Made by a program: the position numbers and the translations under genes. A DNA stretch of 39,448 bases, taken from contig NZ_QKAP01000100.1 in assembly GCF_003247215.1 (NCBI RefSeq), positions 1 to 39,448 on the forward strand, in the 5' to 3' direction. This document shows, one piece after another, positions 26,500 through 35,538 of the stretch. The notes under the pieces were generated by a model. The model saw only the letters and a list, made by a program, of their open reading frames with translations, was not told where the DNA came from and searched no databases. The stretch's first letter is position 1; the number at the start of each line of letters is the position of its first letter. This DNA comes from Malonomonas rubra. GTDB lineage: Bacteria; Desulfobacterota; Desulfuromonadia; Desulfuromonadales; Geopsychrobacteraceae.

Positions 26500-26754
26500 A
26501 TGCCCGGATCAAATAGGGAAATAATCGAGGTCGACATTTGTGGGCAAATCTGTCCGTCGACACTACTAACGGCGCTCAGCGAAATCAACAAGCACAAAAA
26601 GGTCTTACGCACAGGCCTTTTCCAGCTGAACATTTTGACCGACAACCACGACTCAACCAACCGGGTCAGTGAAGCGGTAGGCAACATGGGGTACCGAGTG
26701 GAGATTGAAGAGCGAAAAAGCTATTATTGCATCGCGATTTTTAAGGAACCTTAG
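26500..26754 (+). CDS. TusA/SirA-family sulfur carrier protein
   Basis: An 84-residue protein of the TusA fold. The sulfur-carrying Cys is in ICGQICPSTLL (CPxxxL, Cys18), near the N-terminus as usual; the second half forms the alpha-beta layers (STNRVSEAVGNMGYRVEIEE). It would accept persulfide sulfur from the neighbouring transporter or a desulfurase and pass it on. GAGG lies 11 bases before the ATG. It is 14 bases after the transporter stop and 21 bases before the GGDEF-EAL gene, so co-transcribed. Confidence 0.88.
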   Translation: MPGSNREIIEVDICGQICPSTLLTALSEINKHKKVLRTGLFQLNILTDNHDSTNRVSEAVGNMGYRVEIEERKSYYCIAIFKEP

Positions 26755-26775
26755 CAACAGGGACCAAACCAGTCG

Positions 26776-29163
26776 ATGAGTCAACTGCAGCCTAAAAATC
26801 ACATAACAAAGGCCAACCAAGACGAAATAATTTCTGATCAGCAGGAACTGCAAAACAGGGTGGCCCTGTTGCTGCGGGAAAAGTGCGAACTATCGACCAT
26901 CAATGAAAAGTTGCACACTTATATCCGGGCGAAAACCAATAACCTGCTGGAGGTCATGGGAACCCTGCCTCTGAGAACAGAGGAGTTGGACGATGTCGCT
27001 TTACTGCAAACCGACCCGATCGGCATCGTCACCGAATCTTTTGCCCAGGTTCTTGAAAATCTGCGAAACACCAACGCAAATCTCAAACTTGCCAAAGAAG
27101 AGATCCAAGCGATCTTCGATTCTGCCGGGCTTGCAATTTTGCTGGTCGACGACCAACAAAAGCTGCAGGCCTTCAATAAAAAAAGTCAGCAACTTTTCTT
27201 TGCCGACAAAGCAAATATTTTGGGACAGACCTGTTGCAACTGCATTTGCGCTGAGAAGCAACCGCCGCAAAACTGCATCTTCAACCAAGTAATGGATATC
27301 GGAACCGTCGCAGAAAACGCTGACTTTATCAAAGACTCACGACACTACCATGTCATCGGCACACCGATAAAAACCTCAGCGGGGGCGATTACCCATGTCG
27401 TGCTGATCTACAGTGACATTACCGATCGGATAGAAACCGAAGACAAACTGCGCGAAAGCGAAAACCGCTATCGTACCCTCTACTCCACCATGCGAGAGGG
27501 AGTGGCACAGCATCGCTTCATCTACGATAGCGATGGCGAACCCTGCGATTACGAGATTCTCGATGTCAACGACTCGTACGAAAAGATTATGGGAATAAAA
27601 CGGCAACAGATCATCGGCCAGAAAGCGAGCGGAATCTATCCCCTGTTTGACGGCAAGCCAGTCTGTCTTGAACAATTCGTCGCAACAACAAAACAAAGGG
27701 GAACTACCCGTTTCGAATTTGATTTCGACTACAATGGGAGCAAACGCATTCTCAGGATTTCTTCCTCACCACTGTCCCCCGGATACTTTGCCGCGATATT
27801 CGAAGACATCACGCAGCGCCGGATAAACGAAGAAAAAATCGAACGACTCGCCTTTTTCGACAACCTGACGGGGCTACCTAACCGGGTGCTGATGCGTGAT
27901 CGACTCGGGCAGATGGTCGCCCGAGCCAAACGAAAACTCAGCCGTATTAGCCTATTTTTTATTGATCTCGACCACTTCAAACGGATCAACGATACGCTCG
28001 GGCATGATAAAGGCGACCAGTTACTTAAAATCGTCGCCAAGCGTCTGAGAAAAGCACTGCGTGATTGTGATTCGGTGTCCCGATTGGGGGGTGATGAGTT
28101 CGTCGTTCTGGTCGATGAAATCAACAATCGTGAAGATGCCTCACTGGTAGCGTGCAAAATCCTTGAATCGATGACCCCACCAGTCGTTTTGGAAAACAAA
28201 GAAGTATACACCACCACCAGTGTCGGAATCGCGATATTCCCGGAGGATGGTGACGATCCCGACACATTGCTGAAGAATGCTGATACCGCCATGTATCAGG
28301 CAAAGGAAAAAGGCCGCAATACCTACCGTTTCTATTCTTCCGAAATGAATGCGCAAGGTCTGGAAAAACTGCTTCTGGCCAATGATTTGCGCAAAGCCCT
28401 AGCGCAGAATGAATTTCGCCTAGTTTATCAACCACAAATCAAACTTAGTAACGGTCACATGACGGGTTTTGAAGCGTTGCTGCGCTGGCAACACCCCGAT
28501 TTAGGAGACATTCCTCCCGATCAATTCATCCCTCTGGCCGAGGAGACCGGCCAAATTCTCTCCATCGGCCGCTGGGTGCTGGAAACAGCCTGTCAGAAAG
28601 CCCGAGCGATTCATGACAAATGTGGCTTGCCACTGCGAATTGCGGTTAACCTTTCGGCAAAGCAGTTTCAAGACCCGGACTTGGTCGCAATCATCAGAAA
28701 CTCCCTGAAGAAATCCAACTTATCCCCTGAGTTTCTGGAACTGGAGATCACCGAAAGCATTTTGATGGAGAATTTCGAAAGCGCACAAAACACTCTGCTC
28801 GAGCTCAAGGAAATGGGGCTGAATCTGGCGATCGACGATTTTGGGACCGGTTATAGCTCTCTCAGCTATTTGCGCAACTTCCCAATCGACAGATTAAAGG
28901 TCGACAAATCGTTCATCCAGAAGATGGCTGCCCATCCGGACGATGCGGCCATCACCGAGGCGATCATCGTCATGGCCCACATCCTCGGCATCAGGGTTGT
29001 TGCCGAAGGGGTCGAGAAGAAAACGGAACTCGAATTCTTACGGGAAAAAGAGTGTGACGAAGTTCAAGGATATTACTTCAGCAAACCGTTGACCAGAGAA
29101 CAGTTGGTAGCTCGTATCCTCGATCCCAGCAACAACAATCCGTTCTGCTTCTTCAACAGTTAA
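26776..29163 (+). CDS. PAS-PAS-GGDEF-EAL c-di-GMP signalling protein
   Basis: A 795-residue soluble protein. A coiled N-terminus (1-110) precedes PAS 1 (about 111-218), which carries an unusual cysteine cluster (Cys153, 154, 156, 158, 167), then PAS 2 (about 228-350), GGDEF (about 355-515) and EAL (about 530-785). The GGDEF motif is intact at 438-442, with an RxxD inhibitory site at 429-432 and FIDLDHFKRIND for metal. The EAL domain has EALLRW (566-571), NLSAKQF, ELEITES, DDFGTGYSSL, KVDKSFI and VAEGVE, so it should be an active phosphodiesterase. Both activities are possible in one protein; the PAS cysteines may sense redox state or a metal or Fe-S centre. Follows the sulfur genes in the same transcript. 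Confidence 0.95.
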   Translation: MSQLQPKNHITKANQDEIISDQQELQNRVALLLREKCELSTINEKLHTYIRAKTNNLLEVMGTLPLRTEELDDVALLQTDPIGIVTESFAQVLENLRNTNANLKLAKEEIQAIFDSAGLAILLVDDQQKLQAFNKKSQQLFFADKANILGQTCCNCICAEKQPPQNCIFNQVMDIGTVAENADFIKDSRHYHVIGTPIKTSAGAITHVVLIYSDITDRIETEDKLRESENRYRTLYSTMREGVAQHRFIYDSDGEPCDYEILDVNDSYEKIMGIKRQQIIGQKASGIYPLFDGKPVCLEQFVATTKQRGTTRFEFDFDYNGSKRILRISSSPLSPGYFAAIFEDITQRRINEEKIERLAFFDNLTGLPNRVLMRDRLGQMVARAKRKLSRISLFFIDLDHFKRINDTLGHDKGDQLLKIVAKRLRKALRDCDSVSRLGGDEFVVLVDEINNREDASLVACKILESMTPPVVLENKEVYTTTSVGIAIFPEDGDDPDTLLKNADTAMYQAKEKGRNTYRFYSSEMNAQGLEKLLLANDLRKALAQNEFRLVYQPQIKLSNGHMTGFEALLRWQHPDLGDIPPDQFIPLAEETGQILSIGRWVLETACQKARAIHDKCGLPLRIAVNLSAKQFQDPDLVAIIRNSLKKSNLSPEFLELEITESILMENFESAQNTLLELKEMGLNLAIDDFGTGYSSLSYLRNFPIDRLKVDKSFIQKMAAHPDDAAITEAIIVMAHILGIRVVAEGVEKKTELEFLREKECDEVQGYYFSKPLTREQLVARILDPSNNNPFCFFNS

Positions 29164-29204
29164 CGAATTTGAGGATCAGAATCTTGTCAACAGACACAAC
29201 GGAT

Positions 29205-29231
29205 AAAGGGCCGATCAACGAGCGGCCCTTT
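29205..29231. terminator. Terminator between the GGDEF-EAL gene and the convergent kinase-like gene
   Basis: AAAGGGCCG (29205-29213) pairs perfectly with CGGCCCTTT (29223-29231), 9-base loop. The plus-strand tail GGTAAATTTTAAC is weakly T-rich. It lies 41 bases after the TAA of the plus-strand gene and may serve both sides. Confidence 0.58.
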
Positions 29232-29257
29232 GGTAAATTTTAACAAAACAACCTATC

Positions 29258-29953
29258 TCATGATTTCAACCGGATCAAATAATCCTCGATCAACTCTGCA
29301 GCCACCTCGACGTCCATTCGACCGTTGTTGATCACCAAGTGATAAAGCCGCGCATCATCGAGCGAGGCATCAGCAAAGCGCTTGATAAAATCATCCCGCT
29401 GTTTTTGATGAAGTTCGATAAACTGCTCCGCATCGGCCTTGCTCATCTTGTGCGAAGTCATAATTTTCTTCACCCGAAAATCATAATCCGCAACCAAACG
29501 CAGGTGAATACAGTTGGGGAGGTCCTGAGCAGCAAAAACCCCGCCGCGGCCAACCAACACACAATTACCGCGTATTGCAAAACCGCGGATTACGTTGCGC
29601 AGATGGGTAAACACCTCGGTTTCCTCAGCCCGGCTGTTGTCGAGGAACATGGAAAAAATCGCCTTCAAGGAGGAGGGTGTATCCCGAGACTTTTCTATCT
29701 GATCGACACTGAAACCGGACAAGCGCGCCACTTCATCAATAATTTCACTGCCGATAACAACCCAGGGTTCACCGTCCACCCGTGAATTGAGCCGCTTGAC
29801 CAATTCTTCTGCCAAAGGATAGGCCTGGCAACCGAACTCCCGGGCAATAGTAAAGCAGGGCGCCGGCTTTTTTGCGTCAGCAATCAGCTGAATCTGGTGC
29901 CATGCGTGCAGTTTCGCTTCCAGTTGCGGAGTCCAGAAATCACGATTTGCCAT
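29258..29953 (-). CDS. Cytidylate kinase-like family protein
   Basis: A 231-residue protein resembling the cytidylate kinase-like (AAA_26 type) family. The N-terminal FTIAREFGCQAYPLAEEL stands where the family has a P-loop of the form IAREFGSGG; here the Gly-rich loop is degenerate (Cys-Gln-Ala-Tyr), so nucleotide phosphorylation is doubtful. GRGGVFAAQDLPNCIHLRLVA and the DDFIKRFADASLDDARLYHLVINNGRMD C-terminal half match the family. AAGGGGGC precedes the ATG by about six bases. It stands alone between two terminators. A regulatory or metabolite-sensing role is an alternative to kinase activity. Confidence 0.75.
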   Translation of the reverse strand: MANRDFWTPQLEAKLHAWHQIQLIADAKKPAPCFTIAREFGCQAYPLAEELVKRLNSRVDGEPWVVIGSEIIDEVARLSGFSVDQIEKSRDTPSSLKAIFSMFLDNSRAEETEVFTHLRNVIRGFAIRGNCVLVGRGGVFAAQDLPNCIHLRLVADYDFRVKKIMTSHKMSKADAEQFIELHQKQRDDFIKRFADASLDDARLYHLVINNGRMDVEVAAELIEDYLIRLKS

Positions 29954-30043
29954 AAACTGCCCCCTTTCTACTAAGCTGGTTCGTTACGCGGATGTTTAAA
30001 TTATACCTGACCACAAACAAATTTTCGCACCATCGACAAAAGA

Positions 30044-30073
30044 AAAGGCCTCTACGTTTTGGCAGAGGCCTTT
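30044..30073 (-). terminator. Terminator of the cus operon
   Basis: AAAGGCCTCT (30044-30053), 10-base loop, AGAGGCCTTT (30064-30073): perfect ten-base stem. Its minus-strand tail is TTCTTTTGTCG. It lies 22 bases after the stop of the His/Met-rich protein gene, the last gene of the operon. Confidence 0.85.
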
Positions 30074-30094
30074 AATACACTTATTTTTTGCTGA

Positions 30095-30646
30095 TCACTT
30101 GTTGTCGTAGTGCATATGGAAAGTCCGCTTTTTGCCGTCGGCCAGTTTGGTGCCGATCGCAAAGTGGTACGTCCCTTTCTGGTCGAGGGTGATATCGGCG
30201 CCAAACGCGTCTTTCATCCCCATCATCATGATCGGTTCGCTCACATTGCCATCGGGGGCTTCGACCTTGACAGCGACGGTACCATCGCCCAAAGCATCAC
30301 CTTCGTTATTCATAAACCCGATCATCAGGTGATGAGTCTGCGACATGCCATGCGCGGCCATTTTCTCTTTCACATCAAGCAGATGAGCCGCCCCCATGAC
30401 CCCATCAACCTCTTCGTCCTGCAGCATGATCATCTTGCCGCCCATATCCATGCCACTGCCATGTTCCATCTTTTCCATGCTGTCATGGTCCATGTCCATC
30501 GCCTTGCCATGTTCCATCTTTTCCATGCTGTCATGGTCCATGTCCATCATTTTGTCATGGCTGCCGTGCTCCTCGTGACTCATCGCCATTGCACCAACCG
30601 GCAGCATCAAAGTTACCATCAGCATCAGTACAAAAAATTTCTTCAT
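30095..30646 (-). CDS. Exported His/Met-rich protein, probable periplasmic copper/silver binder
   Basis: A 183-residue protein with a signal peptide (about 1-22, ending in AMA). Residues 23-72 are almost entirely His, Met, Asp, Glu and Lys and include two copies of DMDHDSMEKMEHG (35-47 and 51-63). The remainder (about 80-183) looks like a beta-sandwich domain with more Met and His (HHLMIGFMNN, IMMMGMKD, TFHMHYDNK). Such composition is typical of periplasmic Cu(I)/Ag(I) binding. It is the last gene of the cusCBA operon, 53 bases after cusA, in the place where CusF occurs in other systems, but it is not CusF-like. Start at 30646 has AGGAG eight bases upstream; the longer reading to 30688 is not supported. 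Confidence 0.78.
   Translation of the reverse strand: MKKFFVLMLMVTLMLPVGAMAMSHEEHGSHDKMMDMDHDSMEKMEHGKAMDMDHDSMEKMEHGSGMDMGGKMIMLQDEEVDGVMGAAHLLDVKEKMAAHGMSQTHHLMIGFMNNEGDALGDGTVAVKVEAPDGNVSEPIMMMGMKDAFGADITLDQKGTYHFAIGTKLADGKKRTFHMHYDNK
30458..30548. repeat. Two-copy tandem repeat, 48-bp period, inside the metal-binding protein gene
   Basis: 43 identical bases at 30458-30500 and 30506-30548, separated by five differing bases. In frame, each unit encodes 16 residues containing two Asp-His/Met clusters. The perfect identity suggests a recent duplication and possible copy-number change. Confidence 0.92.
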
Positions 30647-30699
30647 CGTTTGTTCTCCTGTTTTGGGGTTGCTGGATATTATATCCAAGGTTAGGGTCT

Positions 30700-33600
30700 C
30701 TATTCGTAATTCGTATCGACCAGTTCGCGGCTGGGCCGCTCGATATAGGTTCCATTCTCGACCAACTCCTGGGCATCGGTCGGGGTCATATCTTTATCCA
30801 GTTTCATCCCCCGCCACAGGAAATAGATCACCGGGAAAACCAGCAATTCCATCACTCCCGAGGTGATCACCCCACCGACCATCGGTGCGGCGATCCGCTT
30901 CATCACGTCGGCCCCGGCGCCGTGGCTCCACATGATCGGCACCAGACCAGCGATAATCACGCAGATGGTCATGATCTTCGGCCGGATCCGCTTGACCGCT
31001 CCGTGATGGATCGCCTGCACCAGATCCCCACGGGTGTTCAGCCGCCCTTTTTCCTTCCACATTTCGAAGGCCAGATCGAGGTAGAGCAGCATCACCACCC
31101 CGGTTTCAGCGGAAATCCCGGCCAGGGCGATAATCCCGACCCAGACCGCCACCGACATATTATACCCGAGCAGGTAAAGATACCAGAAGCAGCCGACCAA
31201 AGAAAGCGGCAGGGCGATGAAAATGATCGCCGTTTTGATCATCGACTTGGTGTTCATGTAGATGATCACGAAGATGATCAGCAGAGTCAGCGGGATCACC
31301 ACCTGTAGTTTGGCGGCGGCCGCCTGCATGTACTCGTACTGGCCGCTCCAGATCAGGTTGTAGCCGGGTGGCAGCTTGACCTTCTCTTCCACCACCTGCT
31401 GGGCACGCTTGACATAGGTGCCGACATCGACCCCTTTCAGATCGACGAAAACCCAGGCGGTGCGCCGCGCGTTCTCGCTCTTGATCCCCGGCGGGCCCTT
31501 GCGGATCTTGATCTGCGCCACCTGCGAAATCGGAATCTGCTGCCCGGTCGGGGTTGGGATCAGCACCCGCTGCAGCGATTGCAAATCGTTACGGTAATCT
31601 CGCGCATAGCGAATATTGATCGGGTATCGTTCCAGCCCCTCAACCGTCTGCGATACGTTCATCCCGCCGATCGCCGACTTGATGGTGTCTTGCACATCGC
31701 CGACAGTCAGTCCGTAGCGGGCCACCGCCTCACGATCTACCTCGAAATCGAAATAGTTGCCACCGACCACCCGCTCAGAGAAGGCGCTCAGGGTACCGGG
31801 AATGTCCCGCACCACCGCCTCAATCTGCTCGCCGATCCGAGACAGGGTCTCCAGATCATCCCCCATCACCTTGATGCCGACTGGGGTCTTGATACCGGTG
31901 GAGAGCATGTCGATGCGGGTTTTGATCGGCATCGTCCAGGCGTTGGTCAGCCCCGGGAACTTGATCGCGTCGTTCAGCCGACTTTTCAGCTCCTCGACAC
32001 TGATCGGACCCTCCTCCGGCAAAGCCCACCGGAGCGGTTTCTTCAACCACTCGAGCAACTCCGGCCAGCCGGAATAAAAGCGCTGCTTCGGTACCGTCCG
32101 CCACTGATCTTCCGGCTTGAGCATAATGGTGGTTTCCAGCATCGCTAGGGGAGCCGGATCTGTAGCCGTTTCAGCACGTCCGACCTTGCCGAAGACCCGC
32201 TCAACTTCCGGGAACTGGGCTATGATCCGGTCGGTCTGCTGCAACAGTTCGCGCGCCTTGGTGATCGAAATTCCCGGCAGGGTGGTCGGCATATAGAGCA
32301 GATCCCCCTCGTAGAGCGGCGGCATGAACTCCGAGCCCATCCGCTTGATCGGCACGAAGATCGAAACGGTGATCAGAACCGCAACCAGCAACACAACCTT
32401 GCGGAAGCGCAGTACAAAATCGACCACCGGGTGATAGAGCTTAATCAGCACCCGGTTGATCGGGTTTTTTTCTTCATCGGGAATCTTGCCACGGATAAAC
32501 CAGCCCATCAGCACCGGCACGATGGTGATCGACAGCAACGCCGCTGCGCCCATGGCATAAGTTTTGGTGTAAGCCAGCGGCTTGAACATCCGCCCCGACT
32601 GCTCGCCAAGGCTGAAGACCGGAAAGAAGGAAACGGTGATCACCAGCAGCGAGTAAAACAGCGCCGGGCCGACTTCTTTGGAAGCGTTGGTGATGATCTC
32701 CCAGTGCTTCAACTTGCCACGATCATGCTCCAGATGCTTGTGGGCGTTTTCGATCATGATGATCGCCGCATCGATCATCGCGCCGATGGCGATGGCGATC
32801 CCGCCGAGACTCATGATGTTGGCGTTGATTCCCTGCCAACCCATGATGATAAAGGAGATCAGGATCGCGACCGGCAGAGTGAAGATCGCCACCAGTGAGC
32901 TGGGCAAGTGGAAGAGGAACAGCGCGGTCACCACAGCAACGACAATGCTCTCTTCGATCAGCTTCTCTTTCAGTGTGTCGACCGCCCGCTCAATCAAACC
33001 GCTACGATCATAAACTGTCTTGATGGTCACCCCTTTCGGCAGACCAGCTTTGAGTTCCTCTAGCTTCTTCTTAACGTTCTCGATGGTCTTCAGGGCGTTC
33101 TCGCCGTAGCGCATCACCACCACGCCACCAACTGCCTCACCCTGGCCATCCAGCTCGGCGACACCGCGACGCAGTTCCGGACCGACGGTCACCCGCGCCA
33201 CGTCGCGCAGCAGGATTGGTGTCCCCTGCCCGTCCGTGCCTACCACCACTGATTCCAGGTCCTGCACCGACTTGATATAGCCAAGCCCGCGCACCATGAA
33301 TTCGGTCTCGGCCATCTCCACCAGCCGGCCACCAACGTCGTTGTTGCTTTTCTGAATCGCCATGCGGATCTTCGGAATACCGATGTGGTATGCGAGCAGG
33401 CGGTCGGGATCGACCTCGACCTGATACTGCTTTACGTAACCACCGACCGAAGCAACTTCGGAGACGCCATCAACCGAGGTCAGTTCATAGCGCAGGTACC
33501 AGTCCTGGATCGAACGCAGTTGTTGCAAGTCGTGATTATCGCTCTCGAGGGTATACTCATAAATCCAGCCAACCCCGGTGGCGTCCGGACCGAGGCTCGG

Positions 33601-33978
33601 AGTCACCCCTTTCGGCAGCTTGCCGGCAGCATAATTGAGATACTCGAGCACCCGCGAACGCGCCCAGTAGAGGTCGGTACCATCCTCGAAAATGATGTAA
33701 ACGAAAGAGAGCCCGAAGAAGGAATAGCCACGCACCGTTTTCGCCTGCGGCACCGCCAGCATCTGCGTAGTCAGCGGGTAGGTGACCTGATCCTCGACAA
33801 CCTGCGGCGCCTGCCCCGGATACTCGGTGAAAACGATCACCTGCACGTCCGACAGGTCGGGGATCGCGTCGAGCGGGGTATTTTTCAGGGCGTAGAGGCC
33901 ACCGACAATCAGGAAGAAGGTCAGCAACAGGACCATGAATTTATTCTTGATCGACCATTCGATGATTTTTTCCAGCAT
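30700..33978 (-). CDS. cusA: Heavy-metal RND efflux pump, inner-membrane protein (CusA type)
   Basis: A 1092-residue RND pump with the usual 12 membrane segments and two large periplasmic loops. The TM4 region GGIAIAIGAMIDAAIIMIENAHKHLEHD is of the monovalent Cu/Ag class. The three methionines that form the Cu(I)/Ag(I) relay in E. coli CusA have counterparts in EGDLLYMPTTLPG, PLAMLETTIMLKP and RIDMLSTGIKTP. Expels copper or silver from periplasm and cytoplasm using the proton gradient. The ATG is 21 bases after the cusB stop, with AGGGGA upstream. No defects seen. Confidence 0.95.
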   Translation of the reverse strand: MLEKIIEWSIKNKFMVLLLTFFLIVGGLYALKNTPLDAIPDLSDVQVIVFTEYPGQAPQVVEDQVTYPLTTQMLAVPQAKTVRGYSFFGLSFVYIIFEDGTDLYWARSRVLEYLNYAAGKLPKGVTPSLGPDATGVGWIYEYTLESDNHDLQQLRSIQDWYLRYELTSVDGVSEVASVGGYVKQYQVEVDPDRLLAYHIGIPKIRMAIQKSNNDVGGRLVEMAETEFMVRGLGYIKSVQDLESVVVGTDGQGTPILLRDVARVTVGPELRRGVAELDGQGEAVGGVVVMRYGENALKTIENVKKKLEELKAGLPKGVTIKTVYDRSGLIERAVDTLKEKLIEESIVVAVVTALFLFHLPSSLVAIFTLPVAILISFIIMGWQGINANIMSLGGIAIAIGAMIDAAIIMIENAHKHLEHDRGKLKHWEIITNASKEVGPALFYSLLVITVSFFPVFSLGEQSGRMFKPLAYTKTYAMGAAALLSITIVPVLMGWFIRGKIPDEEKNPINRVLIKLYHPVVDFVLRFRKVVLLVAVLITVSIFVPIKRMGSEFMPPLYEGDLLYMPTTLPGISITKARELLQQTDRIIAQFPEVERVFGKVGRAETATDPAPLAMLETTIMLKPEDQWRTVPKQRFYSGWPELLEWLKKPLRWALPEEGPISVEELKSRLNDAIKFPGLTNAWTMPIKTRIDMLSTGIKTPVGIKVMGDDLETLSRIGEQIEAVVRDIPGTLSAFSERVVGGNYFDFEVDREAVARYGLTVGDVQDTIKSAIGGMNVSQTVEGLERYPINIRYARDYRNDLQSLQRVLIPTPTGQQIPISQVAQIKIRKGPPGIKSENARRTAWVFVDLKGVDVGTYVKRAQQVVEEKVKLPPGYNLIWSGQYEYMQAAAAKLQVVIPLTLLIIFVIIYMNTKSMIKTAIIFIALPLSLVGCFWYLYLLGYNMSVAVWVGIIALAGISAETGVVMLLYLDLAFEMWKEKGRLNTRGDLVQAIHHGAVKRIRPKIMTICVIIAGLVPIMWSHGAGADVMKRIAAPMVGGVITSGVMELLVFPVIYFLWRGMKLDKDMTPTDAQELVENGTYIERPSRELVDTNYE

Positions 33979-33999
33979 TAGTAGTCCCCTGTTGGTCGA

Positions 34000-35538
34000 T
34001 TAGTTGAACAGATCTTCGAGTTCTTTTTTTTCGGTCTGCTGCTCGTCCCCGAACAGGTTGTCCAGATTGTCGCCTCCGTCGCTGCTAGCTTTTTGCGGGG
34101 ATTCAGCTCGGCTCGGGTTGAGCATTTTTTGGATCGCCTCGCGTAGTTTGCTCTCCGAATCGAGCATGAACTGGGCGCTGGTCACCACCTGTTCTCCTTC
34201 GAACAGTCCCTGGCTGACCTCGATATGACCGTTTTCCCCCTGCAGACCGGTCTTGATTAACCGTGGCTCGAACCGGCCTCCGGAAAGGGCGACAAAGACC
34301 GTTTCCTTCTCACCGGAGTACAGGACCGCTTCCTGCGGAATAATCAACGCATCATCGACCTGCTCTCCTTTCAGGTAGACGGTGACATACATGTCGGGGC
34401 GCAATTCGAAATCGGTGTTATCCAGTTCCAACCTGGCCTTCACGGTGCGAGTCTTCCCTTCGACATAGGGGTAGAGATAGCTGACATGTGCGCTGAAGCG
34501 ACGATCATTGACGTACGGCAGCACCACCTCGGCCTGTTGCCCGACTTTCACCCAGGGCAGCTGATATTCGTAGATGTCTGCAAGCACCCAGACTTTGGAG
34601 AGATCGGCCAGATTGAGCAGGGTTACCCCCGGTTTGACGTACATCCCCTCGCTGACCATCTTCATTGTGACGATGCCGTCATAGGGAGCATACAGGGTGA
34701 CGTTTTTACGCACCTCGCCGGTTTTTTCCAGCCGCTCGATCTGCTTTTTGCTCACATCCCAAAGCTGCAGCCGCTTGCGCGATGCTTCGAGCAGGCGCTT
34801 GGCGCTCTCGGAGATCTGCGGGAAGCTGCTGTCTTTCAACGAATCATAGTTATCGCGCGCCAGCAGCAGTTCCTGCTGCGCGGTGACCAGTTCCGGGCTG
34901 TAGATTTCCAGCAGTTTCTGCCCCTGGTTCACCTGCTGACCGGTTTCGGCCACGTAGAGCTTCTCCACCCAACCGGCGATCTTGGCGTTTACGACATACT
35001 GCTTCGGCTCTTCATAACTGACCAGCCCGACGGTACGGATGGTGCGCGACAGGTCACCACGGGTCACCCCTGCAGTGCGCACGCCCATGTTCTGGATGGT
35101 GGTCGGATCGATGGTGATCATCGCGCCGCCGGTCGCCTCATCCTCGTAAACCGGAATCAGGTCCATCCCCATCGGCGACTTACCCGGTTCGTCACGGATA
35201 TAGGTCGGATCCATCGGCGCCTGCCAGTATTTGATCTTGCGGTCACCACTTACAGCCGCAGCAGCAGAACCGCCAGTCCCTTCCTTCATCGGGGTCAGGT
35301 CCATGCCACAGATTGGGCAGGTACCCGGCTCGTCGGAGATAATCATCGGGTGCATGCCGCAGGTGTACTTAACCCCTTCCTCAGGCTGATGAACATCCTG
35401 TCCATCTTCTGCATGACTCAGTTCTGGGCCGGCAATCATCGGAGTTCGAAAGCTCATATCCGTGGTGAGAAAAACACCCACTGCAAGCAGTACAACGGGT
35501 AATAAAACAAGACATGTCTTTACCAAAATACGCATCAT
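34000..35538 (-). CDS. cusB: Heavy-metal RND efflux, periplasmic adaptor (CusB type) with two metal-binding N-terminal domains
   Basis: A 512-residue membrane-fusion protein. The N-terminal anchor (about 5-24) is followed by a heavy-metal-binding domain YTCGMHPMI...GTCPICGMDLTPM (58-84; four Cys/His-Met ligand sites) and a second, Cys-free copy YWQAPMDPTYIRDEPGKSPMGMDLIPV (104-130), then the barrel-sandwich hybrid, helical hairpin and beta-barrel of the adaptor. It links CusA to the outer-membrane channel and hands over metal through Met residues. The start codon follows the cusC stop immediately (TAAATG); AAGGA precedes it by four to five bases, and a second ATG follows, so either could be used. 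Confidence 0.93.
   Translation of the reverse strand: MMRILVKTCLVLLPVVLLAVGVFLTTDMSFRTPMIAGPELSHAEDGQDVHQPEEGVKYTCGMHPMIISDEPGTCPICGMDLTPMKEGTGGSAAAAVSGDRKIKYWQAPMDPTYIRDEPGKSPMGMDLIPVYEDEATGGAMITIDPTTIQNMGVRTAGVTRGDLSRTIRTVGLVSYEEPKQYVVNAKIAGWVEKLYVAETGQQVNQGQKLLEIYSPELVTAQQELLLARDNYDSLKDSSFPQISESAKRLLEASRKRLQLWDVSKKQIERLEKTGEVRKNVTLYAPYDGIVTMKMVSEGMYVKPGVTLLNLADLSKVWVLADIYEYQLPWVKVGQQAEVVLPYVNDRRFSAHVSYLYPYVEGKTRTVKARLELDNTDFELRPDMYVTVYLKGEQVDDALIIPQEAVLYSGEKETVFVALSGGRFEPRLIKTGLQGENGHIEVSQGLFEGEQVVTSAQFMLDSESKLREAIQKMLNPSRAESPQKASSDGGDNLDNLFGDEQQTEKKELEDLFN

Noticed and set aside
30110-30694. 194-codon plus-strand His-rich frame
   Set aside because: Antisense of the His/Met-rich protein gene; CAT codons on one strand read as ATG on the other.
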